Assembly (NCBI GenBank): GCA_963575745.1
Contig: CAUYUJ010012169.1
Location: forward strand, 40,001 to 85,000
Reading direction: 5' to 3'
Length of the DNA: 45,000 bases
From: Prorocentrum cordatum
Lineage: Eukaryota; Sar; Dinophyceae; Prorocentrales; Prorocentraceae
This document shows, piece after piece, positions 9,368-19,746 of this stretch. The notes under the pieces were generated by a model, which searched no databases, was not told where the DNA came from, and saw nothing but the letters and a program-made list of their open reading frames with translations. A program made the position numbers and the translations under genes. Within the stretch, counting starts at the first letter, position 1. Each line of letters starts with the position of its first letter.

Positions 9368-10244
9368 GATGGGGTGGCTATCGCAGCGGTACGCAGTAGC
9401 CAGTTAGTAGCATTGCCATACATTGGAGTTCAATGACGGGTTGGTAAGATACGTGTCTATCATTTTGGTGCGTGCTGTCATTAGCATGCGCGTCGTCATC
9501 TAGTTTCCAGCACACCTGGTAGTTCGAGGTGCTACGCGTGCGCGACGGGGCCAGCGTCGACAGCACCCATGTGATTTCTAGTGTGGTCGGCGCTTGCGTT
9601 TGCCCATGCTCCCCCATTTGCAGCCAGCAGCTTCGGGCTAGCTCTGAAAAATGCGGTCACTGTCCGAAACGTGTGGTCTCAGGCTTACAAATGCACAGGC
9701 GCGTTATGTCCACTAGAGCAAGGTGGATCCAGTCGTGGCCACGAGGGGTCAGCTATGTAGGTACCACGCGCCCCGAAATCTAACATCAACATCTCATCAT
9801 TGCATCCTCGTCACCTCCAATCGTGCACCTCTTCTCAGCACCCCCTCACCCACCTCGTCTTTTTTAGCGGCAGAGGCGGAACAGGGAGATGATATGGAAT
9901 ATTGTAATGCTGATGGGGAGGATGATGACGAGGAGGAGGAGGCCGATGAGGAGGGGGAGCGATGCGATATGGATGAGGAGGGGAGGGCAGGAGGAGTGAC
10001 AACCTCAACCTCATCCTTCTCGTCCTAGAGGCTGGGAGGCGGACGACGCGGCGAGGGGGCAAGGGGGGCGAGGTGAGGAGGAGGAGGATGAGTAGGATGA
10101 TGATGAGGATGAGTAGGGGGGTGTGGCGGCCGAGTAGTATGATGATGATTGGTGTCAAGGAGAGACGTGCCCTTCTCCGTCACCCAACGTTCAGCCCGTC
10201 ACCCCCCCCCTCACGCCTGGCCCCGCTGTCCCCGCGCCGCCCAG
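9368..10244. other. Intergenic/intronic, no gene seen
   Basis: Unique sequence to about 9880 with no convincing exon, then GAGGAG/GATGAG-rich purine tracts to 10150. The 3' untranslated region of gene A2 should lie in the first part. No polyadenylation motif is assignable. Confidence 0.4.
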
Positions 10245-10374
10245 GAGCTGGCGAAGTGGATGAAGGGCGACGACGTACACGACGTGTCGGAGGACGAAGC
10301 CGACCTGCTGACGAAGGCCATCCACTCGGTGCCCGTCAATCCCAAGAAGCGGGAGCTGAAGGCGGCGCGGGGGG
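10245..10374 (+). CDS. Gene B exon (penultimate)
   Basis: Begins after GCCGCCCAG and reads ELAKWMKGDDVHDVSEDEAD then LLTKAIHSVPVNPKKRELKA, a charged helical sequence. A GT at 10375 is the likely donor. Earlier exons of gene B were not found. Family not recognised. Confidence 0.5.
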
Positions 10375-10439
10375 GTCGCGATCGTTGCCAGAGGGGGTTG
10401 GTTTTCTGGGAGGACATGGAGGGAGTATGACAGCGTCGA

Positions 10440-10660
10440 TTCACGTGGAGGACAAGGTTGGAGTGGCATAGGTGGAAGTGGATGATGATGATGATGATGA
10501 TGATGATGCTGATGATGATGATGACGATGATGAGGATTATGAGGGCGAGGGTGATGATGATGATGAGGGTGACGATGGTGATGAGGTTGAAGATGATGAG
10601 TGTGGCGCCGATGGTGAGGAGAAGGATGAGGACTACAACGGCGCAAACGAATTTCTCTCC
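10440..10660. repeat. GAT-rich intron of gene B
   Basis: GATGATGAT and GATGAGG units between the two gene B exons, ending in TTTCTCTCCGCAG, a pyrimidine-rich acceptor. Confidence 0.75.
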
Positions 10661-10664
10661 GCAG

Positions 10665-11018
10665 GCGGAGGTCAAGGAGCGGAAGAAGGGCAAGGCCGTC
10701 GCGACCCCGAAGGCCAAGCCCAAGGACACGATGGCCGCGTCGGGCGAGAAGGGCAAGAGGCCGTCGCTGTGCGACGGGCTCGTCCGCTCGCTCGGCCACC
10801 CCACCCTCGGGGAGCTCAAGGTGACCTACGCCTCGAAGAAGAGCTACATATGCTCTCGCGACTCCGAGGGGGGACCCCGTCTGTTCGTGGAGGTCACCGA
10901 GAGTAAGTTCGGTGACCGCCATGCTTCGATTTGCGAGGAGATTTTAGTGGCGAGCTGCAGGAAGGGACTCAGTAAAGCTGATGCAGTGAGTCTTCGCACG
11001 AAGCTCTGCCAGAGTTGA
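10665..11018 (+). CDS. Gene B last exon
   Basis: Starts after CTCTCCGCAG and encodes 117 residues to a TGA. The first 35 residues are Lys/Ala-rich and basic (AEVKERKKGKAVATPKAKPK), resembling a nuclear or disordered tail. The rest looks globular (SLGHPTLGELKVTYASKKSY, RLFVEVTESKFGDRHASICE, KGLSKADAVSLRTKLCQS). No conserved domain is recognised. It is the best-defined last exon in this part of the window. Confidence 0.6.
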   Translation, partial: AEVKERKKGKAVATPKAKPKDTMAASGEKGKRPSLCDGLVRSLGHPTLGELKVTYASKKSYICSRDSEGGPRLFVEVTESKFGDRHASICEEILVASCRKGLSKADAVSLRTKLCQS

Positions 11019-12126
11019 GCACGGTTTTCCGTGCGACCAGCGACCTGGGAGGATTTGGAGCCAGGGATGATTAGGATAGTGATGATGAAGAGACGATATG
11101 GGAAGAGGAGGACGGGCCAGGGATGAGTAGAGGAGGAGGGAGGAGCAGAGGAGGAAGAGCAGAGGAGGAGGGACGGGGTCGCGTTTGCTCAGAGCTTAGA
11201 GACGCGCTGCAGGGGCACGTCGTTGCCACGCCTCTGCCAGCGCCGCCAGCAATGCACGCACCGTGCCGCTCATGGGGTGTTGAGCGTCATTCGCACGGGC
11301 CGCAGGTGAAAGAGTCGACGTCTCGCAGCGGTGGCGCGTCGGATCCCTCGAATCGAGCCGCCGTCCACCCAGCCATCCCATCCCAACCCACCCTGCCCGC
11401 CATCCCCCATCCGATGTGGTGCATGACGAACGCGCATGGTGTCTAAGTACTCCAAGATCGTGCCATCATGGAGGTCGAATTTCAGGGCTCGTAGGTCGGT
11501 CGTTCAGGTTGCTGGCGCTCAGGTTGGTGGCGCAGTGCGTTGTATTCCCACCATTGATGATGGATTGTCCCCGTTGTCCTGCCCTCCGAAGTGCGATATC
11601 GACCTGTCGACCTGTGCTGAGCACATCTGCCAACCGACTTCCCAACACCAGGAGCACACTGCTCCTCGTATTCCTCCTCATCCTCATAGCCCGCATCATC
11701 CGTATCTCCCTCCGTATCTCCCTCAATCAGCATCCGTGTCACAGGTATCATCCATTTCACTGTTCATAGGTCAATGTCGTAAGCATCGTCTCATGTGACG
11801 ATCGGCGTCACCGTCGTCGTGACACGTGGCCAGTGATGATCACATCAGTTCAGTGTTGTAGTGCACCACATGATGGTAAATTGTAACTAGCGTTATGTCG
11901 ATATGGTATAGTCGCATCGTTCGATGTCATGGTCAATTTGAAACACGTGACGATATAGTTCAACATCCACGAATAAATACAGTGTAAGCACACACATATG
12001 GTGTCGTTCGTACATAACAAATATACAATTGTTGTTTGAATGCGCACACATATTTCAATTATTACTTATCAAATGTATGTATGAAGTTGTGGATTTCGAT
12101 TTGACATCACATGATATCATGTCCAT
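11019..12126. other. Intergenic region, no gene seen
   Basis: GAGGAG-rich to 11180, then unique sequence, then markedly AT-richer DNA from about 11820. Open frames at 11416-11798 on both strands have no splice-bounded or domain support. Probably the 3' UTR of gene B and spacer. Confidence 0.4.
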
Positions 12127-12302
12127 TGATCTGACAATGATCTGACGTCAGACTGTTGTCAGATCAATGTGTCTGACGTCAGACTTGTCAGATCTGACAA
12201 TTCTGACGTCAGATCGCTCGATCTGACAATGATCTGACGTCAGAGCATTGTCAGACCAGTAGATCTGACACTGATCTGACGTCAGACTGTTGTCAGATTG
12301 CA
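12127..12302. repeat. Palindrome cluster 2
   Basis: Four units centred on CTGACGTCAGA, flanked by CTGACAATGAT and ATTGTCAGA arms, so each can fold into a hairpin. Units are separated by short unrelated spacers. The cluster lies in AT-rich spacer upstream of gene C. Confidence 0.85.
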
Positions 12303-12748
12303 GTATTATTACACATATGTACACGTAGTGTCGATAGCGTAGTATTGTGCAACTGTTCATATGAATTCGCACACACATATGTGACATATTGTATGTACAT
12401 GCGCATATGTTTATATAATTATTGACCAGAGCAAGAGCATCTACTCACCTGTTATTACTAGAATCGCAAACTGGTGTATACACTCTGGCACATCCATGCA
12501 TTACGACTTACACTATGTCACTAAACTGGATACGATAAAATCTGGCACGAACACCATTCAATGACCTGTATGGCTCATGCGCGCACGCACGTGCATTCGT
12601 CTGACCACACGGTGTCCAGTTATGTTCACGTGACTGATGTGATCGTTACATCCCGATTGCGATCTCGGCTCTGTTTAGTTGGGGGTGCGCGCGAAGCGCA
12701 ACGAGCCTGGGCTGCGGTCGCACCAGGACCCAGGGGCCGAGGGGTGCA

Positions 12749-12838
12749 ATGGCGCCGAAGGGGAAGGCTCCATCGCGCGGCAAGCCTGCAATGCAAGTGA
12801 TCAAGAAGGACCCCGATATATTCAACGTGATTTTGTTG
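12749..12838 (+). CDS. Gene C exon 1 with start codon
   Basis: ATG in GGGTGCAATGGCG begins a 30-codon exon, MAPKGKAPSRGKPAMQVIKK then DPDIFNVILL, ending at a TTG|GTACCCC donor. Upstream CACCAG and CCCAG offer acceptors for spliced-leader trans-splicing. This opens an inferred eleven-exon gene ending at 17930. The assembled product is highly charged and helical with a basic N-terminus; I do not recognise it. Confidence 0.55.
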
Positions 12839-12959
12839 GTACCCCCTCCCCCCCATTACCAGGCATGTGGTACTGTCGCCCCCCCCCCCTCTAAATACGA
12901 TGTGGACAATGTACAATGGGGGGCGATGTCCGATCGAGTTGGATCGATCGAGTTCTGAG

Positions 12960-13074
12960 GACAAGCTGAAGGCGGACACCTCTGCCAAGACAGCTCTTGG
13001 CTATCCAGTGTGGCTGGGGCAATCGAGATGCCCGATTCATGTCCCCAGGTCCGACCAGAGTGTACATTCGGAGT
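12960..13074 (+). CDS. Gene C exon 2 (borders uncertain)
   Basis: After GTTCTGAG the frame reads DKLKADTSAKTALGYPVWLG and continues open. The 3' border is a guess at a GTCGTCG donor. The first 18 codons look protein-like, the rest less so. Confidence 0.35.
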
Positions 13075-13155
13075 TAGTCGTCGTAGTTGGTTTTGCCACA
13101 GGCGCAGTGGCGTCAAACGTGGTCACTGACCCCCCGTGCCCCGCTTGCCCCCGAG

Positions 13156-13247
13156 GTGGTCCGACGAGAAGATATTGCACGAGGCGAAGGGCAAGACCAC
13201 CGAAGAGAAGAAGACGCTCTTTCGGACGCGATTTTCTTTGCTTGCAG
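13156..13247 (+). CDS. Gene C exon 3
   Basis: Begins after CCCGAG and reads WSDEKILHEAKGKTTEEKKT then LFRTRFSLLAG, ending at a CAG|GTAGCTC donor. A basic helical segment. An alternative end is before the GATTTTC tract at 13229. Confidence 0.5.
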
Positions 13248-13508
13248 GTAGCTCGCGCGCGCGTGTACGTGCGTACGTGGGCGCTCAGAAGGGGGCAACG
13301 GCGCGGGGCGGATATTGGGGTGGGCGCGGTGGCACGGAGCGGCACGGCACGGTGTTAGGTTGGCACGGGTGCGATTGATCGCGTGTTGCGTTCGCGCTGT
13401 TGGGTTCGCGCTGTTTTGTGTATTGGCAGCGCCCTCTTTGCGTCTAGTTGCATGCGTGAACCTTCGGTGGTGCTGTCAGGCGTGGACGGGCGGGGCTGGT
13501 GTTTGCAG

Positions 13509-13613
13509 GTGTCTGCAGGTATGCATCGCGCGCTGCAAATGATTGCCGCCACTAGCTTGCACTCCAAGGCGGACAACGTCGGCTTGTTGAAGCAGTTGTT
13601 CAGTCCCGCAGAA
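13509..13613 (+). CDS. Gene C exon 4
   Basis: Starts after GTTTGCAG and ends at GCAGAA|GTGAGG, a clean donor. Exactly 35 codons: VSAGMHRALQMIAATSLHSK then ADNVGLLKQLFSPAE, an amphipathic helical pattern. A second CAG ten bases in could be the true acceptor. Confidence 0.55.
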
Positions 13614-13963
13614 GTGAGGGCGATTTTTATTTCATGCGTTGATCAGAGCACGCGTTGGCTCAGGAGATGCATGAATCACGAGGGCATGGTGGAGGGTGGC
13701 GGGCGGTTGTGAGAGAGCGATGATGGGGAAGATTGGGGGAGGGAGGGAGGGCAGAGCAGAGCAGATTGGGGGATCCTTCCACCTCCTCCCACCTCAATTC
13801 TTTTCCTTCCTCCCACCTCCGCCCTCCATCCTCCATTCTTTCCCTTCCACCTCCTCCCACCTCCATCGTTCATCCCCATCCGTTGTCGGGCAGACCTGGC
13901 TGTGTGCATCATTGCCGCGTGTCCCCTTCCCCTCTGCTGTGCACGCGCAAAACCATCATCCAG

Positions 13964-14051
13964 GGCGCTCTACGGCAGGTTCGCCACCGCGCGCACCCAC
14001 GGCGAGGAGGCCACCAAGCAGTGGGAGCAGGTCGCACATTTGATGTTTGCG
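13964..14051 (+). CDS. Gene C exon 5
   Basis: Follows CATCCAG and reads ALYGRFATARTHGEEATKQW then EQVAHLMFA, ending at GCG|GTTGGTA. The next ~260 bp of intron is GTGCGTG-rich. Confidence 0.55.
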
Positions 14052-14317
14052 GTTGGTATGGATTGTGGGTGCATGTGCATGCGTGTACGTGTGCGTGCGC
14101 GTGTGCATTTGTGATCGGATGTGTCATGCGCGTGCGGGCGCGCGCGTGTGTGCATGTGGCTTTGGGCGATGTTTGCATTGACTGTTGGGTTCTGTGAGTC
14201 GCATGTGATCGAGCTTTTTCGTTGGGCGCAGCTGACGCATCGCTGGGTGTTCGCTCGTGACATGGGGAAGCGGAGCAGCCCCCATCGCCCCATCCCTTCT
14301 TGGGGCGACGCCGCCAG

Positions 14318-14536
14318 GTAGAGTCGGGCGGCGCCAAGGACACGAAGTACAACACGAAGGCGAAGATGCTGGCCGCCTACATCGTGGACCCGACGCTGAA
14401 CGACTTGTACCAGCAGGTGACGACCAGCATCCAGTGGAGCGAGACCATGACTCGCGAGTCGGAGTGGATGAGCAAGAAGCAGCTCTACGACGCGTACGGG
14501 GAGTCCGAGGCTGAGGAGATGATCGCGGAGAACTTG
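14318..14536 (+). CDS. Gene C exon 6 (largest)
   Basis: A 73-codon exon between CCGCCAG and TTG|GTGACGG, open in phase 0. It contains KMLAAYIVDPTLNDLYQQV, IQWSETMTRESEWMSKKQLY and DAYGESEAEEMIAENL. Strongly charged, helical and probably cytosolic or nuclear. A T9 tract follows 13 bases after the donor. The best evidence that this locus is a real protein gene. Confidence 0.65.
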
Positions 14537-14896
14537 GTGACGGATCGTGTTTTTTTTTGCGGGTGGGAGGAGTAGGGCGTGCTAGACAGATGTTGGACGA
14601 GGCCGGATTAGGTGCGATGAGGAGGTCAGTTTATGTAGGATGGCGATGAGGCGAGATGATGAGGTTCGGATGAGGTAGGATCACGCGCCATGTCACGACC
14701 GTTGTTCTCCATAGTTTGCTCGATGTGCTGATGTGCGCGTCGGCGTCGGTGTAGTGTTGGTCGGTGTCAGTGCGCTCGATGTGCTGCGCAGTGACGTGCG
14801 TGTCGGGATCACTCGGCGCGCGTATGCGCGGGCGTTTGCCATATCATCGTGCCATGCCGTATTCAACAATTTCTCCAGACTCGCAAGAACCCGCAG

Positions 14897-15060
14897 AACC
14901 CGCGCAGGAAACAGTACATGAAGGTGACGGACAAGCACAGCAAGTCGTTCGGCCGTGGCAAGCAGCAGATGACAACGGGCGGGAGGAAGATGGGCCGCGA
15001 CGAGTACGACGAGATGTCTGGCGCCATGGACCGCATGCAGATGGTGCACGACAGGGCTGC
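14897..15060 (+). CDS. Gene C exon 7
   Basis: After AACCCGCAG it reads NPRRKQYMKVTDKHSKSFGR then GKQQMTTGGRKMGRDEYDEM and SGAMDRMQMVHDRA, ending before GTACGGTG. A basic first half and Met/Asp-rich second half. Three CAG/AAG sites lie within 15 bp, so the acceptor is uncertain. Confidence 0.55.
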
Positions 15061-15141
15061 GTACGGTGGCGCGGGTCCAATGTGTTCGGCCGTGGCCCTT
15101 ATCCTTTGCATTGCGCAGTCTGTCGTCGTCACGCATTCTGC

Positions 15142-16029
15142 AATTCTTGACGCTTCGCGTCTCCCCACCAGCTCATCCAGAATTGAGTGCAAGTTTTCTC
15201 TAGGCCTCTGTGGGGGCTATCTTGAGCCATATTCGGCTATTGGCTGTCGGAGGTTATCTTGAGTCATTATCGGCTGTCTTGGGTCATCGTGATGTTGTCG
15301 TGAGGTTCCTTGGAGGTCTGTCGGAGGCTATCTTGAGCGATACTTGGATATACTATGCCAGTTTGAATACCATATTTGCTTATCGAGGGCTCTCTTGGAG
15401 CCATACTGGGCAAACCAGGGCGGGGTGGAGGGTCTTTGGGAAGATGCTGGGATGACTCTTGGGGTCATCTTGAGCCCCATGTATCAACACGAGGATGTCG
15501 CCCAATTCGCATCGCCCCCTCGGAGGCTCTCAAACGGCATCGTGGGGCCCTCTTGGGGCGCTCCTGGGCGCCGCTTGGGCGATCTTGGGGCCGTCGTCGG
15601 CCTTCTTGGGCGCCTCTTGGGCCTCTTTTGGGCCATCATGGGGCCATCTTGAGGCCCCCAACGCCCGTCGGAAGCGAAAATGCGATAATGCCGAGCACCG
15701 TGATGATCCGTATGATCTTAAAGGGTTTTTGACATCTTGGAAGGCGCCGTGGAAAGCTCGGGGTGCACTTGGATCCGTCTTGGGGCTGCCTTGGGGCCCC
15801 CTGGGGGTAGGTCGGAGGCTGCGTTGGCCCATCTTGAGGTGGCATGGGCCATCTTGGAGGCCATCTTGCGACGTTGAAGCCCTATTGGAGCGTTCGTGGG
15901 CCATCTTGGACGCTGCGGCGCCTCCGCCCCCCCCCCCTTCCCCAGGCCCAGGGGAGGGGGCAGGGGGAGGGGCAAAGAGAGAATACCAAAACGCGTTATA
16001 CCGCCTAGGCCCATAGGGCTGGTGAGGTT
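15142..16029 (+). repeat. Dispersed ~0.9 kb repeat, copy 2, inside a gene C intron
   Basis: Same order and orientation as 7484-8395, diverged by many substitutions and small indels. It occupies most of the intron between exons 7 and 8 and lies on the transcribed strand, as an introner-like or read-through element would. No ORF is conserved between the two copies. Confidence 0.85.
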
Positions 16030-16270
16030 AGGGTGCAGGCGTATCGAGGGGTGTGCTTGGTCATGTCTGTTCACGAGATAGATAGCTCCATGACGAGTGA
16101 TGAGGGTTGTTGCAGGAGTGATGATGGTGAGGGGAGCGGACGGGATGAGCACGGATTGGGGAGCGGACTGATGCGGTTGAGGATGGGATTGGTGCGAGAT
16201 GTTGAGGAGGTTGATGATGGGGGGCGGGGTGGCGCGGGGGTGGGCGTGCGTTTCCACTCGCGCCCCGCAG

Positions 16271-16415
16271 GCGGGATGCACGACATGGGCTTGGCGCTGT
16301 GCGACGACGACGACGACCACGGTGCTGCTGGCCGTGGCGACGGAGCAGGGCGGGGCCGCGGCGCTGGTCGCGGCCGCGGTCGCGGCGCCAAAGCTGCCAA
16401 GACGGCGGGGGGCGG
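16271..16415 (+). CDS. Gene C exon 8 (Asp and RG-rich)
   Basis: After CCCCGCAG it reads GGMHDMGLALCDDDDDHGAA then an Arg-Gly stretch (GRGRGAGRGRGRGAKAAKTA). RG-rich tails are often RNA-binding, but that is inference from composition only. The donor could not be fixed. Confidence 0.4.
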
Positions 16416-16675
16416 GGCGGCTGCACATTCGTGGGGGAAAGGAGTTGGAGAGGATTGGTGTGAGCGGTGGTATGGAAGGGAGGAGGGGAGGGTGGGGAAG
16501 GGAATTGCAGGCAGGCATGGGGATGGAAGGGCACGTGTGCGCAGGAACTCTCACCTCTCGATTCTCTCCACGCCGCTCCCACCCATGAGCGGAGCTTCGG
16601 TATCGTCCTATGCGCGCGGACCCCCCCCCCACCCTCGACGCGTCCGATGCCGTCGGTGCCCATATTGAATTGCAG

Positions 16676-16870
16676 ACTTGCGTGAGATGGCTGCGACGAC
16701 GGAGGCGATGGGGGCGCCCCCCCCCCGATATGCCCGATCCCCCCAAGGGCCCGATCGAGAAGCTCAAGCGCAAGAACGCGGAGATCCAGACCATCGACAC
16801 GAAGCAGCTGAGGACCGACGACGAGATCAGCGACGCCGCGTGCTGCGTGGGCGAGGGGCTCGCGGACAGC
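16676..16870 (+). CDS. Gene C exon 9, frame changes at a C10 run
   Basis: Starts after AATTGCAG. The first part reads best as LREMAATTEAMGAPPP. After a run of ten C (16717-16726) the best frame is shifted: DMPDPPKGPIEKLKRKNAEI, QTIDTKQLRTDDEISDAACC, VGEGLADS. It ends at AGC|GTTTTTTT, with a T12 tract right after the donor GT. A homopolymer length error would join the halves; otherwise the exon starts later. Confidence 0.5.
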
Positions 16871-17320
16871 GTTTTTTTTTTTTCTGCTTTGCATTGCAGG
16901 GGCAGGACATGATGATGATCGGGGCGTGGAGGATGAGGGGGCAATGAAGATGAGGCGGGGGATGAGGATGAGGAGGAATGCGAAACGCTGGAGGGTAGGC
17001 ATAGCGGGGGGAACGCTGTTATGCAATACGAGCGATGACGATAGTGAGGAGGTGGATGTGGAGGAAAATGAGGAGGGCGGGTAGGAGGAGAATGATGAGG
17101 CAGATCGGGAAATCAACGGGCGGCTTGATATCGAGATGGCGAGGTCGAGGATCGTAGCGTGGACATGCATGCTGTTCTGGCGACGCAGGCATATCGCAAT
17201 TCCGAAGCGTTTGATCTGAGGTGTTTGAGGCGAAGCGTCGATATGCTTCCTGGGAGTTTGACCCATTCACCCAAGTCAGGGCGGGCGTAGACTCATATAA
17301 AAACAGCATGCACTGCTCAG

Positions 17321-17411
17321 CTGGCCAACGACGTCCTGCAGTGCTTCCTGACGAAGAAGGAGTGGTGCAACAAGCACCCCGCGTCGTCCAACAAGGCCAA
17401 GAAGGCGACGC
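17321..17411 (+). CDS. Gene C exon 10
   Basis: Begins after CACTGCTCAG and reads LANDVLQCFLTKKEWCNKHP then ASSNKAKKAT, ending at ACGC|GTTTCC. Thirty codons, Lys-rich with two Cys. The intron that follows has three near-copies of GGAGACTTGAGG. Confidence 0.55.
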
Positions 17412-17771
17412 GTTTCCTACGGGCAATCAGTTGGGGGTTTCTAGGTAACTTGAGGCTTCCAGGAGACTTGAGGTTTTCAGGAGACTTGAGGTACTATGTT
17501 TGGGGTTTCAATGTTCGCGAGACGTGAGGTTTCTATGATACTTGATAGAGAGAGGATGCGTGATTGTTCCAGGCGCTTCGGTGAGGTCTGACACGAGCTG
17601 CGTTCTATGCGCATCGCCCTTCCCCTTTCCTCCTTTGCCCCGCCTCGTGTTATCTCCCATGTCGGTCACCTCTTCGTGCTCATTTGCCCACCCTTTCCGA
17701 TGTGAGTCGCAGCCCCGTCGCCATGGACCTCCTCGCCATGCTGTCCAGAGCTTCCCCCCATTGCCGCCCAG

Positions 17772-17930
17772 GTGATCGGCGCCCTCCGCAAGCTCGGCGA
17801 CATCATCGCGTGCTGGCAGACTGACCAGAAGCCGAACGCCGCGAAGGTGAAGAAGCACATCCCCCTCTTCCAGGTCGCCTTGGTCGAGCTGCTGGGCATC
17901 GACAAGATTGCGGAGCAGGAGGAGGATTAG
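17772..17930 (+). CDS. Gene C last exon
   Basis: Follows CCGCCCAG and encodes 52 residues to a TAG: VIGALRKLGDIIACWQTDQK, PNAAKVKKHIPLFQVALVEL, LGIDKIAEQEED. An acidic C-terminus on a hydrophobic/basic helical segment. The 3' UTR runs into the CACTAGCGA minisatellite. Confidence 0.6.
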   Translation: MIGALRKLGDIIACWQTDQKPNAAKVKKHIPLFQVALVELLGIDKIAEQEED

Positions 17931-18019
17931 AGTTGTAGCGCGCAGCGGCGACCTCTCCCCAGCAGCGAGGGCAGCAGAGACGTTGAGTACGGTGAATCGG
18001 CAGCCATTAGCAGCATCGA

Positions 18020-18180
18020 CGTGCACTAGCGATGATCACTAGCGAGGAGAACTAGCGAGGCGCACTAGCGAAGTGCACTAGCGGGGATGGCTGGCGATGA
18101 GCACTAGCGAGGAGCACCAGCGAGGATCACTAGCGATGAGCAGCAACGGCGATCACTAGTGAGGAGCAGCAGCGACAAGC
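18020..18180. repeat. CACTAGCGA minisatellite in the gene C 3' flank
   Basis: About nine units of roughly 16 bp built on CACTAGCGAGGAG, with variants, starting about 90 bp after the gene C stop codon. Probably 3' UTR or immediate downstream spacer. Confidence 0.75.
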
Positions 18181-18349
18181 AACGATCGCCAGACCGATTT
18201 ACTCGTCAGTGCTCGTGTCTGTGTGTGTGTGTGTTCACGTGTGCCGTCGTCTATGTCGCGTGTGCCGTCGTCTAGGGGTAACTGCGACATAACAGCTTCG
18301 AATGGGCACGTGGAGTGGTCGATATGGCAACGACGCGACGCCATGCCAT

Positions 18350-18460
18350 TGTCAGATCTGACAACGATGTGACGTCAGACCATTGTCATATAGGACATTT
18401 CTGACGTTGCACGATTGTCAGATCTGATAATGGTCATGTGACGCGTCGTTGTCAGGTCGG
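18350..18460. repeat. Palindrome cluster 3
   Basis: CATTGTCAGATCTGACAACG and TGACGTCAGACCATTGTC units, then a more decayed copy. Same family as the other TGACGTCA palindromes. Confidence 0.75.
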
Positions 18461-18469
18461 TGGCCATCC

Positions 18470-19059
18470 AACAGCGATGGCGGCGCGATTGTAGCTCGAC
18501 GGTGGGGTTTGCATGAAGCAGGCGACGGTGGGATCGGATAGCAGGTGTTGCAGCTGGATGGGTCGCAGGGCACGCAGAGAGGAGGCCTCGCTCCTGTGCA
18601 GTAGCCCGCGTGCGGCAAGCACGTTTTTTTACTGCACGCGCGATCGGTGCTCGATCGTGGCATGGAGGCGCTCTGCCTTGGGCGCACGTTGCGCCTGCGT
18701 ACGGTTACCAGGGGGAACACCGCGGACAGGGAGCGGCTTGGTTTACGTTCTTCGTTTGGGTGCCCCCCCCTGTCGTCCTCCTACTCGACACGCTCATCGC
18801 ATCACATGCGTCTTTTCCGCGTCGCCCGCCCCCCCCTCGCTTTCACGATTCCCGCCCGACCTGCGTCTGGCAGCGTCTTCCCCCCGCCCCCGCCTCAACA
18901 ATTTAAGGGCACGTTCCCCCCCCCCACCCACCCACCACCACCCCGCCCCCCACCCCAGTTGCCGCAATCCCTGTTGGCGTTGTTGCCCCACAGCTAGCGC
19001 TGTTCGCGAGGCGTGCGACTAGGCATTTGGGCTCGAGGGCCCACCAGGTTTCTGGAAAC
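18470..19059. other. Upstream region of the transposase-like gene
   Basis: No repeat unit or credible exon was found. C-rich tracts at 18900-18950 and a CCCCACAG at 18985-18992 are candidate trans-splice acceptor signals for the gene starting at 19060. Confidence 0.35.
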
Positions 19060-19627
19060 ATGCCACCAAAACAACACAACCGTCGACGCCTCAACCCTGT
19101 GGGGGCCGATGGTGATGTCGAGGCGCCGCCCCCACTGAACCCGCCAGCACCCCAGTATTCACAGTTGGGCACAAAGTTGCTGAGCTCATGGGCATGGGGG
19201 TGTATGCCAGCAACCGAGGTGCAGCGCACGGCCCATGCTGCGCACCTCGATGGCTTAACGCACCCCGAGATCACGACGCTGGCGAGCCTGGGAACTTTCG
19301 GGACGCACCCTGGGAATGTACACGCAGAGCTCATGAGGAAACACGGCGATACCCCATTGCCGACACCGTACACCTTCAGCATCCCTGCCTGGGACAACAA
19401 GGCGGCTGCCGTTTCAAGATCGACTTGCAGTGTACTACTGCCTCATGAATGGTTCGCTACCCTCTACCACAACTTTCGGGACGATTTCGAGGAGCTCTTC
19501 GGAGCCGACAAAATCTCCTACTACTGGGCCAACGCACGCAGGCGAGCGCTTTCAATTGTTTCACGCGCCGTCGAAACATTCGAATCAATGGGGGAAAACC
19601 AGCCCGCCCAACAACCAACTATGTCGC
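19060..19627 (+). CDS. Transposase-like gene, exon 1
   Basis: ATG in GGAAACATGCCACC starts MPPKQHNRRRLNPVGADGDV. The N-terminal domain carries KLLSSWAWGCMPATEVQRTA, HLDGLTHPEITTLASLGTFG and LPHEWFATLYHNFRDDFEEL followed by FGADKISYYW. From memory of the family, such segments begin multicopy dinoflagellate transposase-like proteins (possibly related to KDZ/Plavaka elements). The end is set at a CGC|GTGTACC donor before a C-rich intron; exon-exon phase does not close perfectly, so the donor may be off by a few bases. The frame is intact with no stops. Confidence 0.6.
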
Positions 19628-19746
19628 GTGTACCCCACCCCCCATCCCCGCAACCCAGCACTAGGCACCCGCATCCCCAACCCCCCCCCCGTACAACACC
19701 ACAAAAACATTGCCGCCAGCGCTGCAGGTGTATAAACATATCTCAG

